Source: JASSUD01 sp031963415
GTDB taxonomy: Bacteria > Pseudomonadota > Gammaproteobacteria > Burkholderiales > Burkholderiaceae
Length of the DNA: 64,000 bases
Reading direction: 5' to 3'
Assembly (NCBI GenBank): GCA_031963415.1
Contig: JASSUI010000001.1
Span: 558,001 to 622,000, forward strand
In this document: one piece after another, positions 37,501 to 45,405 of the stretch
How the letters are laid out: each line of letters begins with the position of its first letter
Position numbering within the stretch: position 1 is the first letter of the stretch
The notes under the pieces: generated by a model
Database searches by the model: none
Told to the model about the DNA's origin: nothing
What the model saw: the letters and a program-made list of their open reading frames with translations, nothing else
Position numbers and translations under genes: made by a program

Positions 37501-38520
37501 TGTTATGAGATGTCTAACAGACGCCAGATCATTTTGAATACCTTGGGTTTGCTGCAGCGTGATGCTTTCTCCATCCTCAATGCGGCTGAGTCTTCCTTCT
37601 AACAAAGCTAAGCTGGTTTGAATTTGCTCCAGCACCCCATGGTTGTGTTGGCCTTGAGACTCGTTTACGCGACTAGCTGAGAGCGCTAACAGTAGATTTT
37701 TAGTTTGTTCATTTAACTGAACGAGTAAGAATTGAGCGTCGTGCCGTGCCTGAGGATGAGCATGACGACGAGCATTAGAATAGGCTTTACGACGAGCTTT
37801 AAAGCTAGACCTTAAAAGTTGTAAAGCAGGTCCTATTTTTTTATATTTTCTTTCGATACGCGCAACTCTGATCCAATCCTCGAAGTTTTTACCAAGCGCA
37901 CTTAATGTTTGGTCAACTAACCGGAGTGTGTCATTCTGCTTTGAGAAAGGCTGGGTTAAGTCTTGTCTAGCTTTTTTAGCGTCCTCAAGTATTGCCTCGA
38001 GGCATTTAGCGTAAGAGGGTATGCTTTTTGTGAAGAGTAGGAGGCCAATTATTAATAAAGCAAGTGTTTCAGGCCACAAATCCTGTTGGATCTGCTGGCA
38101 AGCCTCTCGTGTGGACGCTGATAGTTCTTGTATTTCTTTAAGATTTGCAGTCAACTCTCCAAAAGTATCAATGAAAAGCTTCGCCTCGGCCTCATAGGCT
38201 TGCTCATCAAAAATTCCCTCTCTAGAGAGCATGCCATTTAACTCTTCTAGCGACTTTTGAAGCTGCTCCGCTTGCTCACTCGCCTTTTCCCAGTGGGCTA
38301 TTAGCTCGGGCGTCCCGTTTTCACAAGCGGCGATCAATTCTTCTTCAATGCTTTCTCTGGCTTTGGCTATGCCATTGAGATTTTCTTGTGAGAGGCTTTT
38401 TTTTAGATGTTTAGACGTAGCCACTGATTCTAGCCATCCTATGACATCTCGCCTGTATGCGTTTGATACATATGGATTAGCTTTCTGTGCAGATGGAGCG
38501 GAAGAGAGTGATGCTGCCAT
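31564..38520 (-). CDS. Giant coiled-coil protein with one membrane segment; candidate secreted or structural effector
   Basis: A 2,318-residue protein without a recognised enzymatic domain. Residues 1-150 are helical, followed by one hydrophobic segment (TLALLIIGLLLFTKSIPS, about 150-170), then almost continuous coiled coil to the C-terminus. The coiled coil contains nine full 71-residue repeats plus a decayed tenth, and a Ser/Gly/Pro-rich break (about 1,590-1,780) before further coiled coil. It ends SNEESINLTTRMV. AAGG stands 9 bases before the ATG. A palindrome shared with the first T3SS translocation operon and with the other coiled-coil gene lies about 69 bases before the start codon, so co-expression with the T3SS is likely. 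Superficial resemblance to SMC or myosin-like proteins reflects the coiled coil only. Function is unknown. Confidence 0.8.
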   Translation of the reverse strand: MAASLSSAPSAQKANPYVSNAYRRDVIGWLESVATSKHLKKSLSQENLNGIAKARESIEEELIAACENGTPELIAHWEKASEQAEQLQKSLEELNGMLSREGIFDEQAYEAEAKLFIDTFGELTANLKEIQELSASTREACQQIQQDLWPETLALLIIGLLLFTKSIPSYAKCLEAILEDAKKARQDLTQPFSKQNDTLRLVDQTLSALGKNFEDWIRVARIERKYKKIGPALQLLRSSFKARRKAYSNARRHAHPQARHDAQFLLVQLNEQTKNLLLALSASRVNESQGQHNHGVLEQIQTSLALLEGRLSRIEDGESITLQQTQGIQNDLASVRHLITNETSVLHAADQKLSDQMTQFERGLQSLIGSAAALSKKIAQKKVWKPIEQVAQQDNGVAAEESEASELTQAISAQQFKAEELGAELEKKIHTQVERLKLDINELEQKQAHLAQSISAIHTKLKTHEGDKEEAKKRLALIKERTDLLQGEKQRLSSKPDGGGAALARLEQHLQFFIDEKSKVLRRLGETEQLIELFEQELNTLHEVQAKTNKEVDALRKQVEAQGTQLEELKAQQKAEADAWREETEAVKAALEVKLNAANDRISTAEQELEALRQVKTKASAEAEGLRQQLTAQATTLTELAAQQKTDAEALRSEFEVSKAELEEKLEVANGRVSSAEQGLEALQGAKTEASAEAEGLRQQLTAQATTLTELAAQQKTAAEALRNELEASRIELEEKLEMANGRISSAEQELKALQRVKTEASAEAEDLRQLLSDQAVKLTELTTQQKADAEVLRNELEASTVELEEKLEVANGRVSSAEQELKALQQVKLEASAEAEGLRQQLTAQATTLTELAARQETDAEALRNEFEVSTAELEEKLEVANGRVSSAEQELKALQQVKLEASAEVEGLRQQLTAQATTLTELAARQETDAEALRNEFEVSAAELKEKLVTADGRVSSVEQELKALQQAKTEASAEAEDLRQLLSDQATKLTELTTQQKADAEALRNEFEVSAAELKEKLVTADGRVSSVEQELKALQQAKTEASAEAEDLRQLLSDQATKLTELTTQQKADAEALRNEFEVSAAELKEKLVTADGRVSSVEQELKALQQAKTEASAEAEDLRQLLSDQATKLTELATQQKADAEALRNELEVSAVELKEKLEVANGRISSVEQGLEALQGAKTEASAEAEDLRQQLADQATKLTALSSQQVSDTEVLRKQTEAVKNVLEAEQAKQEAALNLAEQKVQQEIIAITKQLAALEKDRDAGVEQIGGHNTAITQLKNALQIIVQHGQAELEGIHDLLFQLLLTTNNLLQRDEDREQAIATGKVETQQEINSLRDEVKTLREALEELLVQQKSDQPLQEEIERTHNELMILQGQRAELVQKLDEAEKKRISAERELQEEQEKVRTKAAKKIKRLSTGIEQLNLSHLGEREQADNQPTPQEAAHSAAQRMRLEKAIIEKMQELSLAEQGILSTKERMQEEWEKLSSEAKQKIERLDRAITEGKDTLRDLNGQQKPGSQVAQEEVAALNATLVRLQEREIGLEQELANIKQTVGEQADKQKEIGSLKEQIEQLQENYGQLKTHLNENERAFPEGEELPAQPLRIETNTRYPVSRGSTWIDSGFGDLSTPHASTPERSSLIFSPPTAGHAGKGSGSSDMGSPVMMYSHSPQRDHGKLGAFAGGLPSIFEGDQDEDGRSSFSSTSNSITSSLPGLEPTDQQIYSRGQQTFTETAAVALVSEEDSRVAGMPGQEPKELGVGHSQQTVGMQTQGEWEVRSSEESFAQELLDVFSEVAKEQGQIAEGLRKGQRKLKKRKIEGEKEERHIALEEYLKFVTEAVLSMREEIRSTQIKIQDFRSENLGKRIDELGQEVNSIKVDTLEKELRKKAKKLKGAITDAAKMVGVHSEKFRLQAEMTVNLCAEEAGLSFSASSTNSDSISERAFTDILPVLQEKFRSELNETKAAVDETKAALEEQIREVSQRLDRSERGRAERRQRALSVGGSRIRSRSLANELRRAENLSTASESDENSLRPFEFGATEAEQLMDAVAQARETQGQLSVLTAETEARFQAEQEILASIRNELLGAIDDLRMGQGKLKDELMVFFKNAQAEKSAELNGLLDDNIVLFEELNQTVTGLERELSTWKQSCGRLKTELEQRTEKAIKDSREETQKANKASEMRIKELIHNLSRQITSLESEQQKLGHEAARHAELTEHKDALRREVNEHKDALRKEVKNMQDQGSQTWGIVNEALGRVNARMQSVGKLTQDIQTLKKEVQSLGDFKNSALPFVRLLEEFKPGYAASNEESINLTTRMV
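34942..36858 (-). repeat. Nine 213-bp in-frame tandem repeats in the giant coiled-coil gene
   Basis: Period 213 bases, 71 codons. The unit begins LRQQLTAQATTLTELAAQQK and ends near LKALQQAKTEASAEAE. Units 7 and 8 are identical in protein and the DNA of three consecutive units (about 35140-35720) appears identical over most of its length, so expansion is recent. Outer units are more diverged, and a tenth decayed unit follows at the C-terminal side. The long antisense frames here are by-products of the repetition. Confidence 0.92.
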
Positions 38521-38582
38521 AAGGACTACCTTAATTTCTAAAAGATCTCAATAAATTAACAGCCTCATACGCGCTATATATC

Positions 38583-38595
38583 AGGTATATAACCT
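38583..38595. promoter_or_regulatory. Operator-like palindrome upstream of the giant coiled-coil gene
   Basis: AGGT-ATATA-ACCT within TATATCAGGTATATAACCTA, centred about 69 bases before the start codon. The same core stands at nearly the same distance before the second coiled-coil gene (43242-43271) and the first T3SS operon gene (50508-50521). A weaker relative, ATCAG-TAAATAACCTATA in reverse orientation, lies near 38633-38650. Confidence 0.6.
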
Positions 38596-38880
38596 ATATC
38601 TCACCGAAAGAATGCTCATACAAAATTTTTTTATAGGTTATTTACTGATGAGACCTTACTCTTCGCGGGAGCGGATAAGGGATTTCCGAAAGTTTTCCCT
38701 AAGAACTTGTTGGAGGGTTATCTGACAAAGCGCCGGCCGATGTGTTAATGCGACTATAGTACGGCAAGAAAGCGTAATACCATCAGGGAAACCCTAAACA
38801 GACTTATAAGAGCGGCGCAGGTTGATTGACCCGCTGACATCGATACCTTTATTAGGATAATTTTCTGTCAACCCTGCTCA

Positions 38881-38905
38881 GCCAGAGCAGTAGAGCTGCT
38901 CTGGC
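38881..38905. terminator. Perfect hairpin, possible terminator
   Basis: GCCAGAGCAG and CTGCTCTGGC form a ten-base-pair stem with a five-base loop. No T-run follows on either strand, and there is no gene end nearby, so its role is uncertain. Confidence 0.4.
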
Positions 38906-39080
38906 AAAAGGAAAAGTCTCTATTTGTCGATATAGCGTAAAAGGCCCTTCTTAATAAAGAAGGCCAAACTATCCCATATATAGCCGCGTCAAATGCTACA
39001 GATAGGACTAAAGCTAATACAGACTAATACTAAAATTGGGCGATACCTTACTTAAGGAAGACCTTAGAATCTGTCCACAA

Positions 39081-39115
39081 ATTGTCTAAAAGGCCGTCAG
39101 CCGGGGGAGGTCGGA
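39081..39115. repeat. Half copy of the AGAACTC palindromic element
   Basis: ATTGTCTAAAAGGCCGTCAG followed by CCGGGGGAGGTCGG matches the reverse complement of the right half of the elements at 20197-20343 and 46893-47021. The outer AGAACTC end is lost. Confidence 0.55.
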
Positions 39116-39195
39116 GCGCAGCATAAAGATAGGCGGGTTCACGATTAGCTTAATGTGTATTAAGGATGTGCAATTAGGCTCTAAAAGGAGAATCG

Positions 39196-39285
39196 GCGCG
39201 GCTGGTAGGGCTCAAAACCATAATGCAAGCGCTCGTACGGCTAATTTCAAGTCAGCCACGTTGAGCCACTCGGCTACAATTTCTG
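39196..39285 (-). pseudogene. Degenerate tRNA-Ser(UGA) copy
   Basis: It aligns without gaps over 90 bases with the intact tRNA-Ser at 31166-31255, at about 70% identity by hand count, in the same orientation. The anticodon region (ATTTCAAGTC on the plus strand) and the D-arm are intact, but the acceptor ends (GAAATTG and CAGCCGC) no longer pair, the TTCGA of the T loop is lost and the CCA is gone. It cannot be a working tRNA. Confidence 0.75.
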
Positions 39286-39474
39286 AAGATTAGGCATCTC
39301 ATCAAGATAATTTCCAACATCATTTTTCAAGCTGACCAAGGGGACAGCGGTAAGATTGGCTGGAAAGGGACCTATAAATAGGGGGGAGGCTATTCAGAAA
39401 AAAAGGGCTAAACCGTCTCTTGACAGCTCAGCTCTTAGGCCTTTCATTGCAAAGCATTTCAGAAGTACCCTGAG

Positions 39475-39546
39475 TCCCCCCGACAGGAATCGAACCTGTA
39501 TCTAGCGCTTAGGAGGCGCTCGTTCTATCCATTGAACTACGGGGAG
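39475..39546 (-). tRNA. tRNA-Arg (anticodon CCU)
   Basis: Seventy-two bases on the reverse strand. Acceptor CTCCCCG pairs with CGGGGGG (one G-U), the anticodon stem AGCGC/GCGCT encloses CT-CCT-AA, and the T arm is ACAGG-TTCGATT-CCTGT. The discriminator is A and CCA is not encoded. It reads AGG arginine codons. Confidence 0.95.
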
Positions 39547-39692
39547 AGAGGTTTTTTCAAAGGGAGGAGTATAGCAAAGCGCTGATGAGTAGGCTTGGGC
39601 TTGGGCATTAGCGCTCTGCTAATTTTTATTAGTTTGATTCTCTATGGGCAAGATCATGCTGCATATTGCACGTTGAGCGAGTGTATAAGAGC

Positions 39693-42600
39693 TCACTCTG
39701 CATGAACATAAGTTGAGAGCCTCTGAATGTGTTTAACCTTACGTTCTACTTCTGCCAACCTTCTATCAAACCCATCCATTTCCGCTCCATCCCAAATGGC
39801 AGACTCATCTCCTCCGCTTACCAGCGTCGTATCGCCATCATAAAAATAGTCGAATGATTTATATGCCTCTTGGTCAGGCGTCAGCACATGTTGCTCCCAA
39901 TATCCTGAGATAGCACTCTCTAAATGATTTATTTGTGAGTGAAGGATCTCAACGTTTATTACGCTATATTCATCTTCCGACGTTAGAGCCCCTAACTCAG
40001 AACGGATAACTTCTATACCCAGCTTTGAGCTAAGTTCTCTTTCCAATTCGATCGTCTTTTCCTTACATTCATTAAATAGATTAACTTTATTGAAGTGCGC
40101 ATCTATTGCAACTACTCCCAGCTCTTTCACATATTTCTTTATAGCATCTAAAGCTGACCGTGCATAATCCGGCTCTTTTTCAAGGAACTTTTTATAGTGC
40201 ATTAATTCATTTATCAGTTTCTGAATATCTTCTGCTCTTAAGAGGGCTTCCGCTCGTTGCTTGCACTTTAATGCCTCTTCTTTTAGCTTTGACATCAGAG
40301 ATTCTTCTTTCTCCAGCTTTTCTAATCTTTCCTTTAAATCCATTACTGTTTTTGAATTTACTTCTAGTGCTTGCACCCGCGTAGCGAGGTGGCGAGGGTC
40401 TCTATTTTCATAATTTAAGAGTGAATCATTCACTATCTGCTGCACATCTGCCCGGAATTGTGCTTGTTTTCTCGCGTCTTCTCTATTTTGCAAGATTTTC
40501 CGCATATCGCCGACAGATGCTGAGCCTATCTCTATCTGATCGGGATGCGATATGGAAGGCCGATTCTCTGCTATTTGAACCATCCCAGCAGTTTGTTTAA
40601 TTAATTCAACTTGTTCAGCAGCATTCATTATTAACTGTGCAAGGCTTGCTATTTGATCTGACTCACCGCGCAGATCTTCTAACGTGTTCGTCTGCGATGT
40701 TAAATGTTGAACTACGCCAGTTGTATGGTTATATACATTAATTGCATCTGCATGCTCTGACAGTAATTTTTCTTTGGCGCTCGCTAACTCGAGTTCCCTC
40801 CTCCCCATAGCTTGAACTAACTCACTTGTCTTACTGAGGACCCCAAATAACTGATCACGATTTTTTTCTAAATCTCTCGTTTTTTCCGGCAGCTCACTCT
40901 TCAGCTTGTCGGCCGCTTCACTTACTTGTTCCGATTCCTGAATTTCTTCGGACAGAGCCGTCCTTAGTAAATTTAACTGATCGGCCTGTGCCTGTGTTGC
41001 TTCTCCTATGTTAGATGCCCGTTTAATTCCTTCTTCTAAAGCACTTACGGCTGTTGCGAACTCATCACGCAGCTGGTTTACGCCGCCCCTCTGCTTCTGC
41101 CCAGCATTTAGCACGTCTGCTGCGCGCGTACTCTCTACTATTAGAGCATCTGTGTCTGCTGATAGCTGAGTCTTCGCCTGAGTTACTGCCTTGGTTTGTG
41201 CCACCACACTCTGGAGCGCAGACTCTACTGTGCTAACGAGATTCGTTATTGCTTCTTCCATCTCTGCTAACTCATCTTCTTTACTCCCTACTGCATTCAT
41301 TGCTCGCTCTATTTCACCTGCTTTAGCTGATAGCTGAGCAAGTGTTGCATTTAAAGTAGCTAGGACTGGCTCTGCTTTTTTCAATGCTGCCTGTGTCGCT
41401 TCCTCCATCTCAGCTATTTTTTTCAACTGCTGAGCACGTGCTGCATCTATAGCATCCAGACTCACCCCTGAATGAGTTTGTTGATTAGTTAGGGCTCGCA
41501 TTCCTGCTTTCAAATCTTCAACGTCTCGCTGTAATTTTTCGAATTCGTCTTGATGAGACGTACGCCATATTTCTAATGTTTGTACTCTTGTTTGTATCTC
41601 TTTCAGCAGTTCTAATAATTTATTTGCCGCAAGACGCAACCAGTTCACTAACGAGTAGTTAAGAAATGGCGTACTTTCTCTTGGAACATTACTACCTTGA
41701 GAAGTTTCGTCAGACTTGGGTATTGATGCAGGCTGATGCCTGTTCGATTTTTCAATAGAAGCTGGCCGCAGAGTTCTTACAACGGAGTTTTTTTGCCTTT
41801 CCTGCAGCGCTGAATTTAATCTTTCAATTTCTTGCGCTTGTGAGTCTTGTTTTTCTAGTACTGCTTCGATCATGCGCTTCTGTTCAGCAAGTTGCTTAAG
41901 CAACGCGGCATTTTGCTCAGTCAAAAGACGTATCGCCTCGACATCTGCTGGATTGCGAACAGATAGTGCATTTAAGTTAAAAGGATGATTACCCTCGGCT
42001 ACCGGCGCTTTTACTTTCTTTCGTGGTTTTTCTATTTGCAATTTAGGCGCTGTCGACCCATAAGCGCTATCTGCAAAGCTATGAGACACGCTCTCTGTTG
42101 GCGAAATAATGGCATCGGACAAAGAAATTCCGTTGTCTTCGTCAGAAGATCCCGAAACTCTTGCATTTGAGAGCGAAATCGAGCTGTTTAGATAGGAAGA
42201 AAAATTGTCCTGATTCCTTACCACGGATTTGCCTTTATCATCTCGACCTGCCGCTTTACGAAGAATTGGAGCTGAAGCAGAACGATCTAAAAATAAACGC
42301 CGCCTTCCTTTAGTAGGAATGGGTACCGGATTAGACGAGGAAGAAGGTTCCCCAGCGTTAGAAAAAGCAGGCTCTTCTGCTAATCGTTCAGGAGCGGTGT
42401 CTAAGACTACAGACGGAATGGGCTGTTTCGATTGAAGCCCTTCAGTTTTACGCGTGTTTTGTACACTCCCATTCTCGCTCGTCGCTACGACTCCCACAGT
42501 TGCGCTGGTGGATGCTGTCGCTGGTGAAGAGCTGGGCTGTGAAGGAATTTCTGACGTTACTTGCTGATCTGTTTTTGGCTTTTCAAATAAAGGAAAACAA

Positions 42601-43181
42601 GTATGCAAAGTCTTTGTAAATAACACTAAAAGTAAAATCTGGAACAATAACGCTTTCGCCTGCTCTAGATCTGCTGACCATTGCCGGCTACCTTGTGCCA
42701 TCGGTATAGGCAGCAGAGTTGCATGTGGATGTACTTGCTCTACCTTTAAGAGTAACGCTCTAATTTGTCCGTAAAATTTTTCCTTCTCTCGATTACGCGC
42801 ATCCTCGTTAGCGGCTTGTTCAATTTCCTCAAATGAGGTTTCCAGACCGCTTAACATACCCTCTATCTCTTCACGCTGCTCTTGCGGTACCTGAGCCAAC
42901 GCACTCGAAATTAGACTTCTAACTAAAGTAAAGCGGCTATACACAGCTTCTTGACGCTCATTCCCTTCTTGAAATATCCATGCAGTCTGCAAAAGAAGGC
43001 CCAGGCTTGAAAGCATGCATTCGGCATGTGGCCAAATAGGATGGGTAAGACCTGAATTGCTTGCTTCAGCATGAAGCTGAGGATTGCAGCCATTTCTCAA
43101 AGTAGGTTCGTGACATTTAGCACTCAACAAAGGAGAAGATGAGGGAGAAGGAGAAGGAGTAAGAAGATGACTGTCTGGCAT
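39693..43181 (-). CDS. Large coiled-coil protein with one membrane segment; candidate T3SS-associated protein
   Basis: A 1,162-residue protein with no recognised enzymatic domain. It begins with a Ser/Pro-rich stretch (TPSPSPSSSPLLS), has helical residues about 50-170, one hydrophobic segment (LLFQILLLVLFTKTLHTC, about 178-197), a low-complexity Ser/Thr/Pro-rich linker (about 205-390), and coiled coil from about 400 to the end with breaks. The general plan (helical N-terminus, a hydrophobic segment ending LFTK, then coiled coil) is shared with the 2,318-residue protein encoded downstream on the same strand. GAGG stands 8 bases before the ATG, and a perfect 13-base inverted repeat lies 60 bases upstream. 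The Ser-rich start and shared operator suggest a T3SS substrate; this is inference. Confidence 0.78.
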   Translation of the reverse strand: MPDSHLLTPSPSPSSSPLLSAKCHEPTLRNGCNPQLHAEASNSGLTHPIWPHAECMLSSLGLLLQTAWIFQEGNERQEAVYSRFTLVRSLISSALAQVPQEQREEIEGMLSGLETSFEEIEQAANEDARNREKEKFYGQIRALLLKVEQVHPHATLLPIPMAQGSRQWSADLEQAKALLFQILLLVLFTKTLHTCFPLFEKPKTDQQVTSEIPSQPSSSPATASTSATVGVVATSENGSVQNTRKTEGLQSKQPIPSVVLDTAPERLAEEPAFSNAGEPSSSSNPVPIPTKGRRRLFLDRSASAPILRKAAGRDDKGKSVVRNQDNFSSYLNSSISLSNARVSGSSDEDNGISLSDAIISPTESVSHSFADSAYGSTAPKLQIEKPRKKVKAPVAEGNHPFNLNALSVRNPADVEAIRLLTEQNAALLKQLAEQKRMIEAVLEKQDSQAQEIERLNSALQERQKNSVVRTLRPASIEKSNRHQPASIPKSDETSQGSNVPRESTPFLNYSLVNWLRLAANKLLELLKEIQTRVQTLEIWRTSHQDEFEKLQRDVEDLKAGMRALTNQQTHSGVSLDAIDAARAQQLKKIAEMEEATQAALKKAEPVLATLNATLAQLSAKAGEIERAMNAVGSKEDELAEMEEAITNLVSTVESALQSVVAQTKAVTQAKTQLSADTDALIVESTRAADVLNAGQKQRGGVNQLRDEFATAVSALEEGIKRASNIGEATQAQADQLNLLRTALSEEIQESEQVSEAADKLKSELPEKTRDLEKNRDQLFGVLSKTSELVQAMGRRELELASAKEKLLSEHADAINVYNHTTGVVQHLTSQTNTLEDLRGESDQIASLAQLIMNAAEQVELIKQTAGMVQIAENRPSISHPDQIEIGSASVGDMRKILQNREDARKQAQFRADVQQIVNDSLLNYENRDPRHLATRVQALEVNSKTVMDLKERLEKLEKEESLMSKLKEEALKCKQRAEALLRAEDIQKLINELMHYKKFLEKEPDYARSALDAIKKYVKELGVVAIDAHFNKVNLFNECKEKTIELERELSSKLGIEVIRSELGALTSEDEYSVINVEILHSQINHLESAISGYWEQHVLTPDQEAYKSFDYFYDGDTTLVSGGDESAIWDGAEMDGFDRRLAEVERKVKHIQRLSTYVHAE

Positions 43182-43626
43182 AGCCGTTACCTCGTAACTA
43201 ATAACTTATTATTTATTAGTAAAGTAGCAGCGCCACCACAACCATATATCAGGTAAACACCTGATATATGGTTTAATATCTCAGTAGAATTCCTAATTGA
43301 ATTAAGGAGATTATTACCTCTAAGCCTTATTACCAGGGATTCTTAAGGGTTTACCCTAATTGAAATTAGGCCATCTTATAAAAGCATTTTTATGTCAGAT
43401 TAATCTGAAAAGTGCAGCGCTTATACAACGCATTCTCGTAGTCCGTCAGGCAATCGCGGTTTGGTAAAAATCTTTCTATCCTTACTGAAGCAGATTTTTT
43501 ACAATGGCTCATCAAATATAGATATCGATCGATATTTATCCCATTGTTCCAGAAGGCGCCCAATCAATTGCAGACGCGGTATAAGTTCGGCGCTTTCGAG
43601 TTCTTATCTCTTTAAGGAGTGTCATC
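43182..43626. other. Divergent spacer between the coiled-coil gene and rodA
   Basis: 445 bases without a gene. The left part carries the perfect palindrome 43242-43271 and the leftward promoter; the right part should carry the rodA promoter, and AAGGAG at 43613-43618 is its ribosome binding site. Confidence 0.55.
43242..43271. promoter_or_regulatory. Perfect inverted repeat operator upstream of the second coiled-coil gene
   Basis: CCATATATCAGGT, four-base spacer AAAC, then ACCTGATATATGG: two perfectly complementary 13-base arms. The core AGGT-N4-ACCT is centred about 74 bases before the start codon. Inverted heptamers with a four-base spacer have been described for SsrB, the NarL-type regulator of SPI-2, and a regulator of that class is encoded at the right edge of this window. 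Confidence 0.72.
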
Positions 43627-44775
43627 TTGCCCAGTGAATCGCGTGTTTGGTTACAGCGTGCTAAGCAAATGTTTAGCGGCTTTGATAAACCGCTTGCGCT
43701 CTCGGTGTTTTTGTTGATGGGCGTTGGGCTGGTGGCCCTTTATAGCGCAAGTATTGATATGCCCGGGCGGGTGCAGGATCAATTGCGCAATATCATGGTC
43801 ACGTTTGTCTTGATGTGGGCCATCGCCAATATTCCTCCTCCACTACTGATGCGTCTTGCTGTGCCGCTTTATACGGTAGGCATTGGCTTGTTGATTGCGG
43901 TGGCGCTATTTGGCATTACCCGTAAAGGGGCAAAACGATGGATTAATGTCGGTATGGTGATTCAACCTTCCGAGATTATGAAAATTGCGGTGCCGTTGAT
44001 GCTCGCCTGGTATTACCAAAAACGCGAAGGCGTTATGCGTTGGTACGATCATATAGGGGGCGCATTGTTGTTGGGACTACCCATCGCGCTGATTGCGAAG
44101 CAGCCAGACCTTGGCACCGCAGTACTCGTGTTCGCAGCTGGCTTCGCGGTCATTTATTTAGCAGGGTTAAGTTTTAAGTTGATTCTGCCAGTTTTGCTCG
44201 CGGCAGTGATTGCAATTGGCTCAATCATGGCGCTTGAACATAAGATCTGCCAGCCACAAACACAGTGGCCGCTTCTGCATGATTATCAAAAACACCGCGT
44301 CTGTACTTTGCTTGACCCTACCTCTGATCCGCTTGGCAAAGGTTTTCATACTATTCAAGCGATCATCGCGATTGGCTCTGGCGGCCCATTTGGCAAAGGC
44401 TGGCTAAAAGGTTCACAAGCCCATCTTGAATTTATCCCTGAAAAACACACTGACTTTATTTTTGCTGTCTATTCTGAGGAGTTTGGTCTGGTCGGCGGAG
44501 TTGTGTTGTTACTTCTCTACTTATTTTTGATTGCGCGCGGGCTTTATATTGCCGCGCATGGCGCGACTCTTTTTGGGCGTTTATTAGCGGGTTCGCTTAC
44601 GCTCAGCTTTTTTACTTATGCGTTCGTTAATATTGGTATGGTAAGCGGTTTATTACCCGTGGTTGGCGTGCCGCTGCCTTTTATTAGTTATGGGGGTACA
44701 GCGCTCGTGACACTTGGTATCGCCGTAGGTTTAATAATGAGTATTGGACGACACAGAAGGTTGATACAAAGTTAG
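43627..44775 (+). CDS. rodA: Rod shape-determining peptidoglycan glycosyltransferase RodA
   Basis: RodA is the SEDS-family glycan polymerase of the elongasome, working with PBP2 in the inner membrane. The 382-residue product has about ten membrane helices and SEDS hallmarks: KRWINVGMVIQPSEIMKIAV, IPEKHTDFIFAVYSEEFGLV and PLPFISYGGTALV. The start is a TTG at 43627, supported by AAGGAG 8 bases upstream; there is no better ATG before the conserved region. In related bacteria rodA follows mrdA (PBP2) and the mre genes; here it stands alone beside a divergent coiled-coil gene, so the cell-shape operon has been broken up. Confidence 0.92.
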   Translation: MPSESRVWLQRAKQMFSGFDKPLALSVFLLMGVGLVALYSASIDMPGRVQDQLRNIMVTFVLMWAIANIPPPLLMRLAVPLYTVGIGLLIAVALFGITRKGAKRWINVGMVIQPSEIMKIAVPLMLAWYYQKREGVMRWYDHIGGALLLGLPIALIAKQPDLGTAVLVFAAGFAVIYLAGLSFKLILPVLLAAVIAIGSIMALEHKICQPQTQWPLLHDYQKHRVCTLLDPTSDPLGKGFHTIQAIIAIGSGGPFGKGWLKGSQAHLEFIPEKHTDFIFAVYSEEFGLVGGVVLLLLYLFLIARGLYIAAHGATLFGRLLAGSLTLSFFTYAFVNIGMVSGLLPVVGVPLPFISYGGTALVTLGIAVGLIMSIGRHRRLIQS

Positions 44776-44953
44776 TCAGTAAACATGTTGGAGTTCCTTC
44801 GAGGTAAGTTTTCCAGGGAAAACGGTCTTTGTTTTGTACTGCAAAAAAATATCGTTTTCCTAAGGAAACCCACTCCAAAGGAATCCCAACGCACGCGCCT
44901 CTCTCTTTTAGCCCCACCTTTTGGGGAGATAAGCAGAGGTTTTAGTCTCTACA

Positions 44954-45400
44954 TTAGTCTCTCTGTATATCCGCCCAACAATTCGGCGTCTCATATAAAC
45001 GCACCTTCGCTAGGCGCAGATTTTTTCCATAATGAGCGTCATAAACTTTAGCTAGCGTCTCGAACGCAATCGCAGCGAGGTTTTCTACTGTAGGAGGATG
45101 TTCGACCACAATCGTTTTATGGTCGGGTAGCGACTCGAGAAATTGGCGTGTGAGCGTATCGCCTCGATACACAAAAAACGCATGATCCCAAGCGTTGACT
45201 AGATGCTCGAGCGCGAGTGATTTAACTTGCGCAAAATCCATCACCATTCCGCCATCGGGCGCGCTATCTGCGCTGATAGGTTCCCCGCTTAGCGTGACTT
45301 CAAGCACGTAGCGGTGTCCATGCACATTGCGGCACAGGCTTGCATGGTTAGGCAGACGGTGGCCTGCATCAAATTCGAGTTTACGGGTAATAGTTAACAC
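44954..45400 (-). CDS. queD: 6-carboxy-5,6,7,8-tetrahydropterin synthase (QueD)
   Basis: QueD converts 7,8-dihydroneopterin triphosphate to 6-carboxytetrahydropterin, the second step of queuosine precursor synthesis. About 148 residues with the zinc and catalytic motifs of the family: FDAGHRLPNH, CRNVHGHRYVLEV (Cys-x3-His-Gly-His), MVMDFAQVK, WDHAFF and PTVENLA. I start at a GTG (45398-45400) five bases after the queE stop, which leaves the expected short N-terminus; the frame runs back into queE to 45469. It is the last gene of the queC-queE-queD operon. Confidence 0.92.
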   Translation of the reverse strand: MLTITRKLEFDAGHRLPNHASLCRNVHGHRYVLEVTLSGEPISADSAPDGGMVMDFAQVKSLALEHLVNAWDHAFFVYRGDTLTRQFLESLPDHKTIVVEHPPTVENLAAIAFETLAKVYDAHYGKNLRLAKVRLYETPNCWADIQRD

Positions 45401-45405
45401 AACTT

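Larger units (their letters stand above)
38521..39195. other. Intergenic region upstream of the giant coiled-coil gene
   Basis: No gene. It holds the shared operator (38583-38595), a possible second degenerate operator (about 38633-38650), a perfect hairpin (38881-38905) and half of an AGAACTC element (39081-39115). The rest is undistinguished. Confidence 0.5.

Noticed and set aside
39196..39285. Possible functional second tRNA-Ser
   Set aside because: The acceptor strands do not pair, the T loop has lost TTCGA and there is no CCA, so it was called a pseudogene.
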